A stretch of DNA of 64,000 nucleotides. Origin: Desulfocarbo sp964620595 (lineage in GTDB: Bacteria > Desulfobacterota > Desulfarculia > Desulfarculales > Desulfarculaceae). Position numbers and translations under genes: made by a program. Location of the stretch: positions 23,519 through 87,518 of the forward strand of contig CAZUHP010000009.1 in NCBI GenBank assembly GCA_964620595.1, written 5' to 3'. Positions 1 to 9,198 of the stretch are shown here, one piece after another. The notes beneath the pieces were generated by a model. That model did not search any database. It saw nothing but the letters and a program-made list of their open reading frames with translations, and had not been told where the DNA came from. Position 1 is the first letter of the stretch, and every line of letters begins with the position of its first letter.

Positions 1-1129
<1,129 letters not shown>

Positions 1130-1163
1130 GCTGCGAGTCTCCTTGATAAGAGGGGCTTGATAG

Positions 1164-1814
1164 CTAGAAACCCAGCTTGGCCAGGTCCTCGCGGCTCAGC
1201 CCGCCCTTGGACCCTTGGGGGGGCTCGTCGCGAATCAATAGCCTGGCCACGTACTTGCCGATGAGGTCGGTCTCAATATTAACAGAATCGCCCACCCCCG
1301 CAAGCCTGAGGGTGGTCTGGGCCATGGTGTGGGGGATGATGTTGAGGCTGAAATCCGCGGCACCCACCGAGTTGACCGTGAGGCTTATGCCCTCCAGGGC
1401 CACCGAGCCCTTTTCCACCACGTAGCGCAGGTGCTCGGCCGGGATGCTCACCGTGAAACGGGTGCTCTGGCCCACCTGCTCCTTGCCGGTGATGCGGCCC
1501 ACGCAATCCACGTGGCCGGTGACCAGGTGGCCGCCCAGGCGCTCGCCCAGCTTGAGGGCCCGCTCCAGGTTCACCTTGGCCCCGGGCTTCAGGCCGCCCA
1601 GGGTGGTGCGGGAAAGGGTCTCGGCGCTCACGTCCACGGTGAAGCCGCCGCCGGCCAGGCCGGTGACCGTGAGGCAGGCGCCGTTCACGGCCACCGACTC
1701 GCCCAGGACCGCCTCCTCGAGGTCCCAAGGCGGCTGGATGGTGAGCACCGCGTCCGGGCCCCGGGGCCGCACCCCCAGGACCTCGCCCACGCCTTCCACG
1801 AGTCCGGTGAACAT
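1164..1814 (-). CDS. ribE: Riboflavin synthase alpha chain
   Basis: The enzyme dismutates two 6,7-dimethyl-8-ribityllumazine molecules to riboflavin, the last step of the pathway. The 216-residue protein has the family start MFTGLVEGVGEV and two lumazine-binding barrels, the second opening near GHLVTGHVDCVGRI. The end of the second barrel shows the conserved NIETDLIGKYVARLL. Length is normal for the family. It lies 17 bases after ribD and 34 bases before ribBA in the same direction, so co-transcription is expected. The lumazine synthase gene ribH is not visible but would usually follow ribBA beyond the window edge. Confidence 0.95.
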   Translation of the reverse strand: MFTGLVEGVGEVLGVRPRGPDAVLTIQPPWDLEEAVLGESVAVNGACLTVTGLAGGGFTVDVSAETLSRTTLGGLKPGAKVNLERALKLGERLGGHLVTGHVDCVGRITGKEQVGQSTRFTVSIPAEHLRYVVEKGSVALEGISLTVNSVGAADFSLNIIPHTMAQTTLRLAGVGDSVNIETDLIGKYVARLLIRDEPPQGSKGGLSREDLAKLGF

Positions 1815-1831
1815 GGCTCTTCCCGCTCCCT

Positions 1832-2947
1832 CTAGGCTTTCACCCTGGCCTGGAGCATAACATCATCGCCGAAGCGGCGCACCCGGGGCCGCTCCAGGGG
1901 CAGCGCCTGGGCCATGCGGGCAAAGCCCGCCCCGCCGATCATGCCCGGCGCCTCCGCCCCGCCGATGAGCTTGGGCGCGAAGAAGTAGACCACCTCGTCG
2001 ATGAGCCCGGCGGAGAGGAACCCCCAGGCCAAGCCGGCGCCCCCCTCCAGGAGCAGGCTGGTGACCCCTCTTTTGCCCAGCGCCTCCAACAGCGCCGCCA
2101 GGTCCACCCCGCCCCCAGCCCCGGGCAGGGCCAGCACCTCGGCCCCGGCCCTTTCCAGGGCCGCCCGGCGGCGGGCCGGGGGATCGGGCCCGCAGGCCAC
2201 CAGGCAGCCCGCCGGCGAGTCCGGGTTCAGCACCTTGGCCGTGGCCGGCAGCCTGAGCCTGGTGTCCACCACCACCCGCAAGGGGTCGCGGCCGCCCCTC
2301 AGGCGGCAGGTGAGCCGGGGATCGTCGGCCAGGGCGGTGCCCCTGCCCACGCAGATGGCGTCCAGCCAGGCGCGCAGCCGGTGCACCTGGCGCCGCGCCT
2401 TGTCGCCGGTGACCCAGCGGCTGTCCCCGGTATGGGCCGCGGTCCGGCCGTCCAGGGTGGCCGCGGTCTTCAAGACCACATAGGGCCGGCCGCTGGTGAC
2501 GTGCTTGAAGAAGAAGCGGTGCTCGTGCCGGCAGGCATCGCCCAGCACCCCGGCCCGGACCTCCAGGCCCCGGGCCGCCAAAAAGGCCCCGCCCCCGCCC
2601 GCCACCCGGGGGTTGGGGTCGGAGGCGCCGTACACCACCCGGCGGATGCCCGCCTCCAGGATGGCCTTGGTGCAGGGCGGGGTCCGGCCCTGGTGATGGC
2701 AGGGCTCCAGGGTCACGTAGATGGCAGCGCCCCGGGCCTGGTCGCCGGCCTCGGCCAGGGCGCGCACCTCGGCATGGGGGGTGCCGCAGCGGTCGTGAAA
2801 GCCCTGGCCCACCACCCGGCCATCCTTGACCACCACCGCGCCCACCGCCGGGTTGGGCGAGCTGCGCCCCAGGCCCTTGCGGGCCAGGCGCAGGGCCCGC
2901 CGCATGAAGCGGCGGTCCTGGGATTCTGGGGATTGGGGAGACATCAC
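1832..2947 (-). CDS. ribD: RibD, bifunctional deaminase/reductase of riboflavin synthesis
   Basis: RibD deaminates the GTP cyclohydrolase II product and then reduces its ribosyl side chain. The N-terminal deaminase domain shows the zinc site HAE at residues 58-60 with PCHHQGRTPPC (Cys83 and Cys92). The C-terminal half, from about residue 150, is the NADPH-dependent reductase domain, with LDGRTAAHTGDSRWVTG near its start. The total of 371 residues is typical. The frame opens GTG-ATG; the GTG at 2947 overlaps the TGA stop of nrdR, and the ATG at 2944 is an equally possible start. Either way translation is probably coupled to nrdR. Confidence 0.95.
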   Translation of the reverse strand: MMSPQSPESQDRRFMRRALRLARKGLGRSSPNPAVGAVVVKDGRVVGQGFHDRCGTPHAEVRALAEAGDQARGAAIYVTLEPCHHQGRTPPCTKAILEAGIRRVVYGASDPNPRVAGGGGAFLAARGLEVRAGVLGDACRHEHRFFFKHVTSGRPYVVLKTAATLDGRTAAHTGDSRWVTGDKARRQVHRLRAWLDAICVGRGTALADDPRLTCRLRGGRDPLRVVVDTRLRLPATAKVLNPDSPAGCLVACGPDPPARRRAALERAGAEVLALPGAGGGVDLAALLEALGKRGVTSLLLEGGAGLAWGFLSAGLIDEVVYFFAPKLIGGAEAPGMIGGAGFARMAQALPLERPRVRRFGDDVMLQARVKA

Positions 2948-3420
2948 TCGGCGGCAGAGGAGTCCTTGTTGTTGGAGACCAAGCGCTCCAGCTCGGCCAT
3001 GAACTCCTTGACGTCGCGGAACTCGCGGTACACCGAGGCGAAGCGCACATAGGCCACGTCGTCGATCTTGCGCAGCCAGCTTATCACCGCCTCCCCCACC
3101 TCGGCCGCCGGTATCTCGCGGCGGTTCTGCTCCTGGAAGCCGGCCTCCAACTGGTCCAGGAACTCCTCCACCACGTTCACCGACACCGGCCGCTTCTGCA
3201 GGGCCAGCATGATGCCCTTCTTCACCTTGCCCCGGTCATAGACCTCGCGGGTGCCATCCTTCTTGATGACATAGGTCTCCAGCTCCTCCACCCGCTCGTA
3301 GGTGGTGAAGCGCTGGCCGCACTCCAGGCATTCGCGCCGGCGGCGGATGACCGAGGCGTCCTTGCTCACCCGGGAGTCCACCACCTTGTTGTCGTTATGA
3401 CCGCAAAAAGGGCACTTCAC
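2944..3420 (-). CDS. nrdR: NrdR, ribonucleotide reductase transcriptional repressor
   Basis: NrdR binds ATP/dATP and represses ribonucleotide reductase genes. The protein begins with the zinc-ribbon sequence KCPFCGH, followed by a second pair in RRECLECGQRFTTYER. The rest is the ATP-cone domain, recognised by YVIKKDGTREVYDRGKVKKG. I start at GTG 3420, because the zinc ribbon must be near the N-terminus and the GTG overlaps the upstream deaminase stop as GTGA. This gives 158 residues, the usual length. Its place between dCMP deaminase and ribD is the common arrangement in Desulfobacterota. No reductase gene is in the window. Confidence 0.95.
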   Translation of the reverse strand: MKCPFCGHNDNKVVDSRVSKDASVIRRRRECLECGQRFTTYERVEELETYVIKKDGTREVYDRGKVKKGIMLALQKRPVSVNVVEEFLDQLEAGFQEQNRREIPAAEVGEAVISWLRKIDDVAYVRFASVYREFRDVKEFMAELERLVSNNKDSSAAE

Positions 3421-3956
3421 TTGGCCTCCTCCCCTCCCGCGGCCTGGGCGCCCTTGTCCGCCCGCGCCGCCATGCCTCGCGCAGCCTCCTGGTTCTCCTG
3501 TTCGATCCAGTCGGCCGGGTACAGGTGCACGATCTCCCCCCCTGCGGGCTGCACCACCACCCGCTCGATACCGGCGTTTATGATAACACGGCGGCAGAGG
3601 AGGCAGGGCTCGGGATTGGCGGTGGGTTGTCCGGTCTTCACATCCAGGCCGTAGAGGTACATCACCGCGCCCATGGTGCGCTCGCGGGAGGCATGGATCA
3701 CCGCGTTCATCTCGGCGTGCACCGAGCGGCACAGCTCGTAGCGCTGGCCAGGGGGAATGGCCAGCTCCTCCCGCAGGCACACCCCCAGGTCCACGCAGTT
3801 GGCCACGCCCCGGGGCGCGCCGGCATAGCCGGTGGACACGATCTGGTCGTCCTTCACGATGACCGCCCCGTACTGGCGGCGCAGGCAGGTGCCCCGGCGG
3901 CAGACCTCGCGGGCTATGTTGAGGTAATACTGGTCCTTGGTGGGCCGGCCGCTCAA
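3417..3956 (-). CDS. Cytidine/deoxycytidylate deaminase family protein (dCMP deaminase, ComEB-like)
   Basis: The protein belongs to the zinc-dependent deoxycytidylate deaminases, which turn dCMP into dUMP for thymidylate synthesis. The zinc site is HAE at residues 80-82 with PCLLC at 117-121 (Cys118 and Cys121). The N-terminus carries a conserved stretch with GAVIVKDDQIVSTGYAGAPRG. The length of 179 residues is slightly longer than a minimal dCMP deaminase; the extra is an alanine/glycine-rich, low-complexity C-terminal tail. Start and stop both overlap neighbouring genes by four bases (rpiB upstream, nrdR downstream), so the three are translationally coupled. Substrate is inferred from the family and from the nucleotide-related neighbour nrdR. 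Confidence 0.9.
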   Translation of the reverse strand: MSGRPTKDQYYLNIAREVCRRGTCLRRQYGAVIVKDDQIVSTGYAGAPRGVANCVDLGVCLREELAIPPGQRYELCRSVHAEMNAVIHASRERTMGAVMYLYGLDVKTGQPTANPEPCLLCRRVIINAGIERVVVQPAGGEIVHLYPADWIEQENQEAARGMAARADKGAQAAGGEEAK

Positions 3957-4402
3957 GGCTGGCCTCCGGTGAGGGAGTCGATCTTGGCCACCCGCCGCTG
4001 GTGCCGCCCGCCGTCCTCGAACTCGGTGTTCATGAACACGTCCAGGATGGCCAGGGCCTGGTCCTGGGGCGTGAGCCGCTCGCCCAGGCAGAGCACGTTG
4101 GCGTTGTTGTGCTGGCGGCCCAGGCGGGCGTGCTCCTCGGTGGGAGCCAGGGCCGCGCGCACCCCGTGGAAACGGTTGGCGGTGATGCTCATGCCCACCC
4201 CGGAGCCACAGACCAGCACCCCCCGCTCCGCCTGGCCCTGGGCCACGGCCTTGGCCACCGCCACCGCCTGCTCGGGGTAGTCGCTGGCCTGGTCGGAGAA
4301 CACGCCCATGTCCTCCACCTGGTGGCCCTGCTCCTGGAGGCGCTTCTTGACCGCCTCCTTGAGATTGTAGCCGCCGTGGTCGCTTCCCACCGCTATCCGC
4401 AT
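3953..4402 (-). CDS. rpiB: Ribose-5-phosphate isomerase B
   Basis: RpiB interconverts ribose 5-phosphate and ribulose 5-phosphate. Ribulose 5-phosphate is the substrate of RibBA further down the operon. The protein starts MRIAVGSDHGGY and has the active-site cysteine in VCGSGVGMSITANR near residue 65, plus the conserved HNNANVLCLGER. At 149 residues it matches RpiB. It sits 24 bases after fabF and overlaps the following deaminase gene by four bases. Confidence 0.96.
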   Translation of the reverse strand: MRIAVGSDHGGYNLKEAVKKRLQEQGHQVEDMGVFSDQASDYPEQAVAVAKAVAQGQAERGVLVCGSGVGMSITANRFHGVRAALAPTEEHARLGRQHNNANVLCLGERLTPQDQALAILDVFMNTEFEDGGRHQRRVAKIDSLTGGQP

Positions 4403-4426
4403 GGGGGCCTCCTTGGGCTTTGGGTC

Positions 4427-5677
4427 CTAGGGCTGGTACCGGGTGAATATCAGGCTGGCGTTGGTGCCCCCGAAGCCGAAAGAGTTGCTGAGCACGGTCT
4501 TGACCGCGGCCTCGCGCTTGGTGTTGGGCACGTAGTCCAGGTCCAGCTCCGGGTCGGGGGTGGTGTAGTTGATGGTGGGCGGCAGCACCTGGTCGCGCAG
4601 GCTGAGCACGGAGAACACCGCCTCCACCCCGCCGGTGGCGCCCAGCATGTGGCCCACCATGGACTTGGTGCTGCTCACCGCCAGCTTGTAGGCGTGCTCG
4701 CCGAACACCCCCTTGATGGCCTTGGTCTCGGTCAGGTCGTTCAGGTCGGTGCTGGTGCCGTGGGCGTTGATGTAGTCTATGTCCTCCGCCCGCAGCCCGG
4801 CATCGTCCAGGGCCATCTGCATGCAGCGCATGAAGCCGTCGCCCGAGGGGTCGGGCGCGGTCATGTGGTAGCCGTCCGAGCTGAGCCCGTAGCCCACCAG
4901 CTCGGCCAGGATGGGGGCGCCCCGCTCCAGGGCGTGCTCCAAGCTCTCCAGGATCAAGGCCCCTGCCCCCTCGCTCATCACGAAGCCGTCGCGGTCCCGG
5001 TCAAAGGGCCGGCTGGCCTTGTCGGGCTCGTGGTTGCGGGTGGAAAGCGCCTTGGCCGAGCTGAAGCCCTGCAAGGTGGTGGGGGTTATCACCGCCTCCG
5101 CCCCGCCGCAGGCCATGACCTCCGCCGCGCCGCGCTGGATGGTCTTCATGGCGTCACCCACCGAGTGGGTGCCCGCCGCGCAGGCAGTGCACACGCAGGT
5201 GTTGGGGCCCCTGGCCCCGAACTCCATGGCCACCTCGCCGGCAAGCATGTTGCCGATGAGCTTGGGGATGAAAAAGGGGCTCACCCGCGACTGGGGGCCC
5301 TTGGCCGCCACCTGGGGGATGGTGGCCTCCAGGGTCTGCAAGCCGCCCAGGCCCACGCCCATGATGCAGCCGGTCCGGGCCGCCATCTCCCCCTCCAGGG
5401 GAACCGGCAGGCCCGCCATCTCCCACGCCATGCGGGTGGCGGCAATGCCGAAGTGGATGAAGGTATCCAGCCGCTTGATCTGCTTCTTGGGCAGCCAGTC
5501 CTCGGGCTTGAAGTCCAACACCTCGCCGGCGATCTGGACCTTGTAACCCGTCACGTCGAACTTCTGGATGGTCCCGATGCCGCTCTCGCCGGCCAGGATT
5601 CGGCGCCAAGATTCCTCGGTGCCGGTGGCCAGGGGCGTCACCAGGCCCACTCCGGTTACTACCACCCGTCGCTGCAC
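4427..5677 (-). CDS. fabF: Beta-ketoacyl-ACP synthase II
   Basis: FabF elongates acyl-ACP with malonyl-ACP in type II fatty-acid synthesis. The Cys-His-His active site is seen as Cys166 in CTACAAGTHS, His306 in NAHGTSTDLND and His343 in VGHMLGATGG. The C-terminal glycine-rich SNSFGFGGTNASLIF is typical. Length is 416 residues, normal for KASII. It follows acpP after an unusually long 215-base gap that holds a G-rich tandem repeat, and precedes rpiB. Confidence 0.96.
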   Translation of the reverse strand: MQRRVVVTGVGLVTPLATGTEESWRRILAGESGIGTIQKFDVTGYKVQIAGEVLDFKPEDWLPKKQIKRLDTFIHFGIAATRMAWEMAGLPVPLEGEMAARTGCIMGVGLGGLQTLEATIPQVAAKGPQSRVSPFFIPKLIGNMLAGEVAMEFGARGPNTCVCTACAAGTHSVGDAMKTIQRGAAEVMACGGAEAVITPTTLQGFSSAKALSTRNHEPDKASRPFDRDRDGFVMSEGAGALILESLEHALERGAPILAELVGYGLSSDGYHMTAPDPSGDGFMRCMQMALDDAGLRAEDIDYINAHGTSTDLNDLTETKAIKGVFGEHAYKLAVSSTKSMVGHMLGATGGVEAVFSVLSLRDQVLPPTINYTTPDPELDLDYVPNTKREAAVKTVLSNSFGFGGTNASLIFTRYQP

Positions 5678-5728
5678 AACTCCTCCTTACAGCCTTCCCC
5701 GCCATCCCCAGGGAGAGCAAAAGAGGGC

Positions 5729-5782
5729 ACGGGGGCGGCGAGGGCGGCGAGGGGGGCGAGGGGGGCGTGGGGGGCGCGGGGA
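5729..5782. repeat. G-rich imperfect tandem repeat between acpP and fabF
   Basis: The gap between acpP and fabF contains an imperfect array of units such as GGGGGGCGA and GGGGGGCGT. It is one of at least ten similar C/G tracts scattered through the window. No gene or clear terminator is seen in the gap. Confidence 0.7.
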
Positions 5783-5892
5783 GCACGGAAAGCTAAAATG
5801 GGGAAGACCCGCCGATTGCACGCCCCGCCCCTGGCCTCCCTGGGCCTCGCCACCCGGCGGGCCCGTCCCTGGGGGGGTTCAGGGGGCAATGC

Positions 5893-6129
5893 CTAGTTGC
5901 TCGTGCGAGAGGCGATGTAGTCCCAGGCGTCCTGCACGGTCTTGATCTTTTCAGCGTCCTCGTCGGCGATGGAGATGTCGAAAGCCTCCTCCATGGCCAT
6001 GATCATCTCCACCAGGTCCAGGGAATCAGCGCCCAAGTCGTCCACAAAAGAAGCCTCGGGAACCACGTCCTCCTCGGCCACCGAAAGCTGCTCGCAAATG
6101 ATCTGCTTGACTTTTTCCTTGATATCCAT
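5893..6129 (-). CDS. acpP: Acyl carrier protein
   Basis: ACP carries growing acyl chains on a phosphopantetheine arm. The 78-residue, strongly acidic protein has the attachment site Ser36 in GADSLDLVE. It lies between fabG (54 bases upstream) and fabF, the classical order. The AT content is higher than that of its neighbours, as usual for highly expressed small genes. Confidence 0.97.
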   Translation of the reverse strand: MDIKEKVKQIICEQLSVAEEDVVPEASFVDDLGADSLDLVEMIMAMEEAFDISIADEDAEKIKTVQDAWDYIASRTSN

Positions 6130-6183
6130 GGTTGATACACTCCCAAGAAAATGAGCCCCGTCGCAAAGGGGGCCCGTTGACCT

Positions 6184-6930
6184 CTACATATACATGCCGC
6201 CGCTAACGTGGAGCACTTGGCCCGTGAGGTAGCGGGCGGCGTGGGAACACAAGAAGGCCACCACGTCGGCCACGTCCTCGGGCTGGCCCGGCCGGCCGGC
6301 GGGGATCATGGCCTTCATGGCCTGGGCCGCCTTTTCGGGCACGGCCCTGGTCATGTCGGTCTCGATGAACCCCGGCGCCACCGCGTTCACCCGCACCCCG
6401 CGGGCGGCCAGCTCCTTGGCCGCGGTCTTGGTGAGGGCCATGAGCCCGGCCTTGGAGGCCGAGTAGTTGGCCTGGCCGATGTTGCCGATCTGGCCCACCA
6501 CGCTGGCCACGTTGACGATGCAGCCCGAGCGCTGCTTCATCATGACCTTGGCCGCGGCCTGGAGGCACACGAAGGCGCCCACCAGGTTCACCCGGAGCAC
6601 CCTTTCGAACTGCTCCAGGCTCATCCGCACCAGAAGCGCGTCCATGGTGATGCCCGCGTTGTTGACCAGGACGTCCAACCCGCCGTAGGTCTGCACCACG
6701 TGATCCACGAACTCCTTGACCTGGGCGGGGTCGGCCACGTCGAACTTCTTGGCCTCGGCGGTCACCCCGGCCTCCTGGAGCAGGGCCAGGGTCTTTTCCG
6801 CCTCCACCTCGTCGGGATCGAAGTGGTTGAACACCACCACGTCCCCGGGCTTGGCCAGGGCCAGGCAAATGGCCCGGCCGATGCCCCGCGACCCGCCGGT
6901 GACCAGGCTTACTCGGCGTTTATCCGTCAC
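6184..6930 (-). CDS. fabG: 3-oxoacyl-ACP reductase
   Basis: FabG is the NADPH-dependent ketoreductase of fatty-acid synthesis. It is a short-chain dehydrogenase with cofactor loop TGGSRGIGRA at residues 11-20, the NNAG motif at 90-93 and the catalytic triad Ser143, Tyr156 and Lys160 (NYSASKAG). I start at GTG 6930 with GAGAGG nine bases upstream; the open frame extends further upstream but that part has no FabG similarity. The product is 248 residues, the usual size. It follows etfA after a 104-base gap without a clear terminator. Confidence 0.95.
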   Translation of the reverse strand: MTDKRRVSLVTGGSRGIGRAICLALAKPGDVVVFNHFDPDEVEAEKTLALLQEAGVTAEAKKFDVADPAQVKEFVDHVVQTYGGLDVLVNNAGITMDALLVRMSLEQFERVLRVNLVGAFVCLQAAAKVMMKQRSGCIVNVASVVGQIGNIGQANYSASKAGLMALTKTAAKELAARGVRVNAVAPGFIETDMTRAVPEKAAQAMKAMIPAGRPGQPEDVADVVAFLCSHAARYLTGQVLHVSGGMYM

Positions 6931-7034
6931 TCTCTTCACCTCTCGCAACAAGGGGGCTTCAAGGCTCGAGGCGTAAAGCCCGCTTGCCCGGCCCCATGGC
7001 CTGTTTTTAGCCTGTAAAGCCGGCCCGGCCCGAA

Positions 7035-8225
7035 CTAGCCTCGCAGCTCCCGGAGGCGGTCCAGCATAGCCGGGACGACCGAATAAAGGTCTCCTACTAT
7101 ACCATAGGTGGCGATTTTGAATATAGGCGCGTTGGGGTCGGTGTTCACCGCCACGATGTTGTCCGAACTCTGCATACCCACCAGATGTTGTACCGCACCG
7201 CTCACCCCCAGCGCCACATATAGTTTGGGCGCCACGGTGCGGCCGGTCTGGCCCACCTGGTGGGCGTGGCCTATCCAGCCCGCGTCCACTGCCCCGCGGG
7301 TGGCGCCCACCACCCCGCCCAGGGCCTCGGCCAGCTCCCGCACCAGGTCGAACCCCTCGGGCCCTCCCAGGCCCCGGCCGCCGCACACGATCACCTCGGC
7401 GGCGGTGAGGTTCACCTTCTCCTCCAGGGACTCCACCACCTCCAGCACCTGGGTGGCGGCAGGGGGGGCCTCGGCCGGGCCCAGCTTCACCAGCCGGCCC
7501 TGGCGGCCCTGCTCATAGGGGCCCTTCTTCATCACCCGGGGCCGCACCGTGGCCATCTGGGGCCGGGCGTTGGGGCAGACGATGGTGGCCATGATGTTGC
7601 CGCCAAAGGCCGGTCGGGTCTGCAGGAGCAGGCGGCGCTCCTGGTCGATGGCCAGGCCGGTGCAGTCGGCGGTCAGGCCGGTGGCCACGGCGGTGGCCAC
7701 CCGGGGGAGCAGGGAACGGCCCAGGCTGGTGGCCCCGGCCAGGAGCACCTCGGGCCGGTGCTCCCGGATGGCCGCGGCCAGGACCTGGCAGTACACGTCG
7801 TCGTTGAAGAACTCCAGCCGCGGGTCGTCGGCCAGGTACACCACGTCCGCGCCCAGGGCCATGAGTTCGGCGGCCAGGGGCTCCACCTGGTGGCCCAGGA
7901 GCACCGCGCCCAGGTCCACGCCCAGTTCCTCGGCCAGGCGGCGGCCCTGGCCCAACAGCTCGGCCACCACCTCGGGCATCCGGCCGCCGCGCTGCTCGGC
8001 ATAGACCCACACCCCGCGGTGGGTGGCGGCGCGCTCGTCCTGGGCCCGCTCCACCTCCTCCAGGGTGATGGCCTCCTCGGGGCACACGTCCACGCAGGCC
8101 CCGCACAGGGTGCACTTGTCGTTCACCTGGGCCTTGTCATCCTTGAGTTCCAGGGCCTCGAAGGGACACTCGTCCACGCAGGAGCCGCAGCCGGTGCAAA
8201 GTTCCTTGTCGATGATAAGCGCCAT
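7035..8225 (-). CDS. etfA: Electron transfer flavoprotein alpha subunit with N-terminal 2[4Fe-4S] ferredoxin domain
   Basis: EtfA binds FAD and, with EtfB, accepts electrons from acyl-CoA dehydrogenases. Residues 1-55 form a bacterial ferredoxin domain with two clusters: Cys10/13/16/20 and Cys38/41/44/48. The EtfA body follows, with C-terminal FAD-site motifs around QVGQTGRTVAPKLYVALGVSG and NTDPNAPIFKIATYG. The length of 396 residues fits a 320-residue EtfA plus the ferredoxin. Such fusions are known in anaerobes and allow direct exchange with ferredoxin or membrane FeS partners. It starts at ATG 8225, four bases after the etfB stop, so the pair is translated together. Confidence 0.95.
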   Translation of the reverse strand: MALIIDKELCTGCGSCVDECPFEALELKDDKAQVNDKCTLCGACVDVCPEEAITLEEVERAQDERAATHRGVWVYAEQRGGRMPEVVAELLGQGRRLAEELGVDLGAVLLGHQVEPLAAELMALGADVVYLADDPRLEFFNDDVYCQVLAAAIREHRPEVLLAGATSLGRSLLPRVATAVATGLTADCTGLAIDQERRLLLQTRPAFGGNIMATIVCPNARPQMATVRPRVMKKGPYEQGRQGRLVKLGPAEAPPAATQVLEVVESLEEKVNLTAAEVIVCGGRGLGGPEGFDLVRELAEALGGVVGATRGAVDAGWIGHAHQVGQTGRTVAPKLYVALGVSGAVQHLVGMQSSDNIVAVNTDPNAPIFKIATYGIVGDLYSVVPAMLDRLRELRG

Positions 8226-8229
8226 GGCT

Positions 8230-9027
8230 CTAGCTCCCCAGCATGATTACCTTGGCCTCCACCAGCCGGTCCACCACCGCGGCCCCGGCCTGCTCGGGCG
8301 GCCCCTCGATCATCTCGCGCTCGCCCGCGGCCGAGGGCGCGAACACCTCCACCACCTGGGTATGGGAGCCGGCCAGGCCCACCTCGGTCTCGGCCAGGCC
8401 CAACTCGGCCGCCCCCAACACGGGCACCTGGTACTTCTTGGCCCGCATCTTGCCCTTGAGCGAAGGCGGCCGCGGCTCGCCCACCTCGCGCACCACGGTG
8501 ATGAGCCCGGGCAGGGGCAGCCGCACCACGTCGAAGCCGTCGTCCATCTGGCGCTCCACCACCAGATGGTCCGCCTCCACCTGGCGGAAGGCCTTCACAA
8601 AGGCCACCTGGGGGATGCCCAGGCGCATGGCCAGGCCCGGCCCCACCTGGGCGGTGTCGCCGTCCACCGCCTGCTTGCCGCAGATGACGAGGTCCGCCCC
8701 GCCCAGGTGCCTGACCCCGGCGGCCAGGGCCGCGGTGGTGGCCCAGGTGTCGGCCCCGGCAAAGGCGCGGTCGCTGAGAAGGAGCCCCTCGTCCACCCCG
8801 TAGCCAATGGCCTCCTTGATGACCTCGGCCGCCTGGGGCGGGCCCATGGAAAGGACATGCAGCTCGCCCCCGGCCTGCTCGCGCAGGCGCAGGCCCGCCT
8901 CCAGGGCGAACAGGTCAAAGGGGTTCAGGATGGAGGCCACGCCCTCGCGCTTCAGGGTGTGGGTATCCGGGTCCAGCCTCACGCTGGCCGTGTCCGGCAC
9001 TTGCTTGACGCAGACAATGATCTTCAT
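8230..9027 (-). CDS. etfB: Electron transfer flavoprotein beta subunit
   Basis: EtfB is the AMP-binding partner of EtfA. The 265-residue protein starts MKIIVCVKQVPDTA and contains the family signature DLVICGKQAVDGDTAQVGPG. I chose ATG 9027 because it gives the exact family N-terminus; the frame is open for a few residues further upstream. It lies between the acyl-CoA dehydrogenase and etfA, so dehydrogenase and ETF probably work as one electron-transfer unit. The upstream gap carries an 11-base tandem repeat. Confidence 0.95.
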   Translation of the reverse strand: MKIIVCVKQVPDTASVRLDPDTHTLKREGVASILNPFDLFALEAGLRLREQAGGELHVLSMGPPQAAEVIKEAIGYGVDEGLLLSDRAFAGADTWATTAALAAGVRHLGGADLVICGKQAVDGDTAQVGPGLAMRLGIPQVAFVKAFRQVEADHLVVERQMDDGFDVVRLPLPGLITVVREVGEPRPPSLKGKMRAKKYQVPVLGAAELGLAETEVGLAGSHTQVVEVFAPSAAGEREMIEGPPEQAGAAVVDRLVEAKVIMLGS

Positions 9028-9074
9028 CTCTAGGTGGGGGCTCCCTTTGCGGTGGCGGGGCAAGGACCGGTCCT

Positions 9075-9117
9075 GCGGCCCTTTCGCGGCCCTTTCGCGG
9101 CCCTTTTGCGGCCCTCC
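9075..9117. repeat. 11-bp tandem repeat, four copies
   Basis: Four head-to-tail copies of GCGGCCCTTTC (the last two slightly changed) lie in the 171-base gap between the acyl-CoA dehydrogenase and etfB. The unit differs from the CCCCGTCGCC type found elsewhere in the window. I see no gene here. Confidence 0.85.
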
Positions 9118-9198
9118 CCGCCGCTGTCCAACTCTAACCCGCCCGCCGGCGTCCCTCCTCCGGCGGGCGGCGCCATGGGCTCCTCGCTGCGGCCGGCC

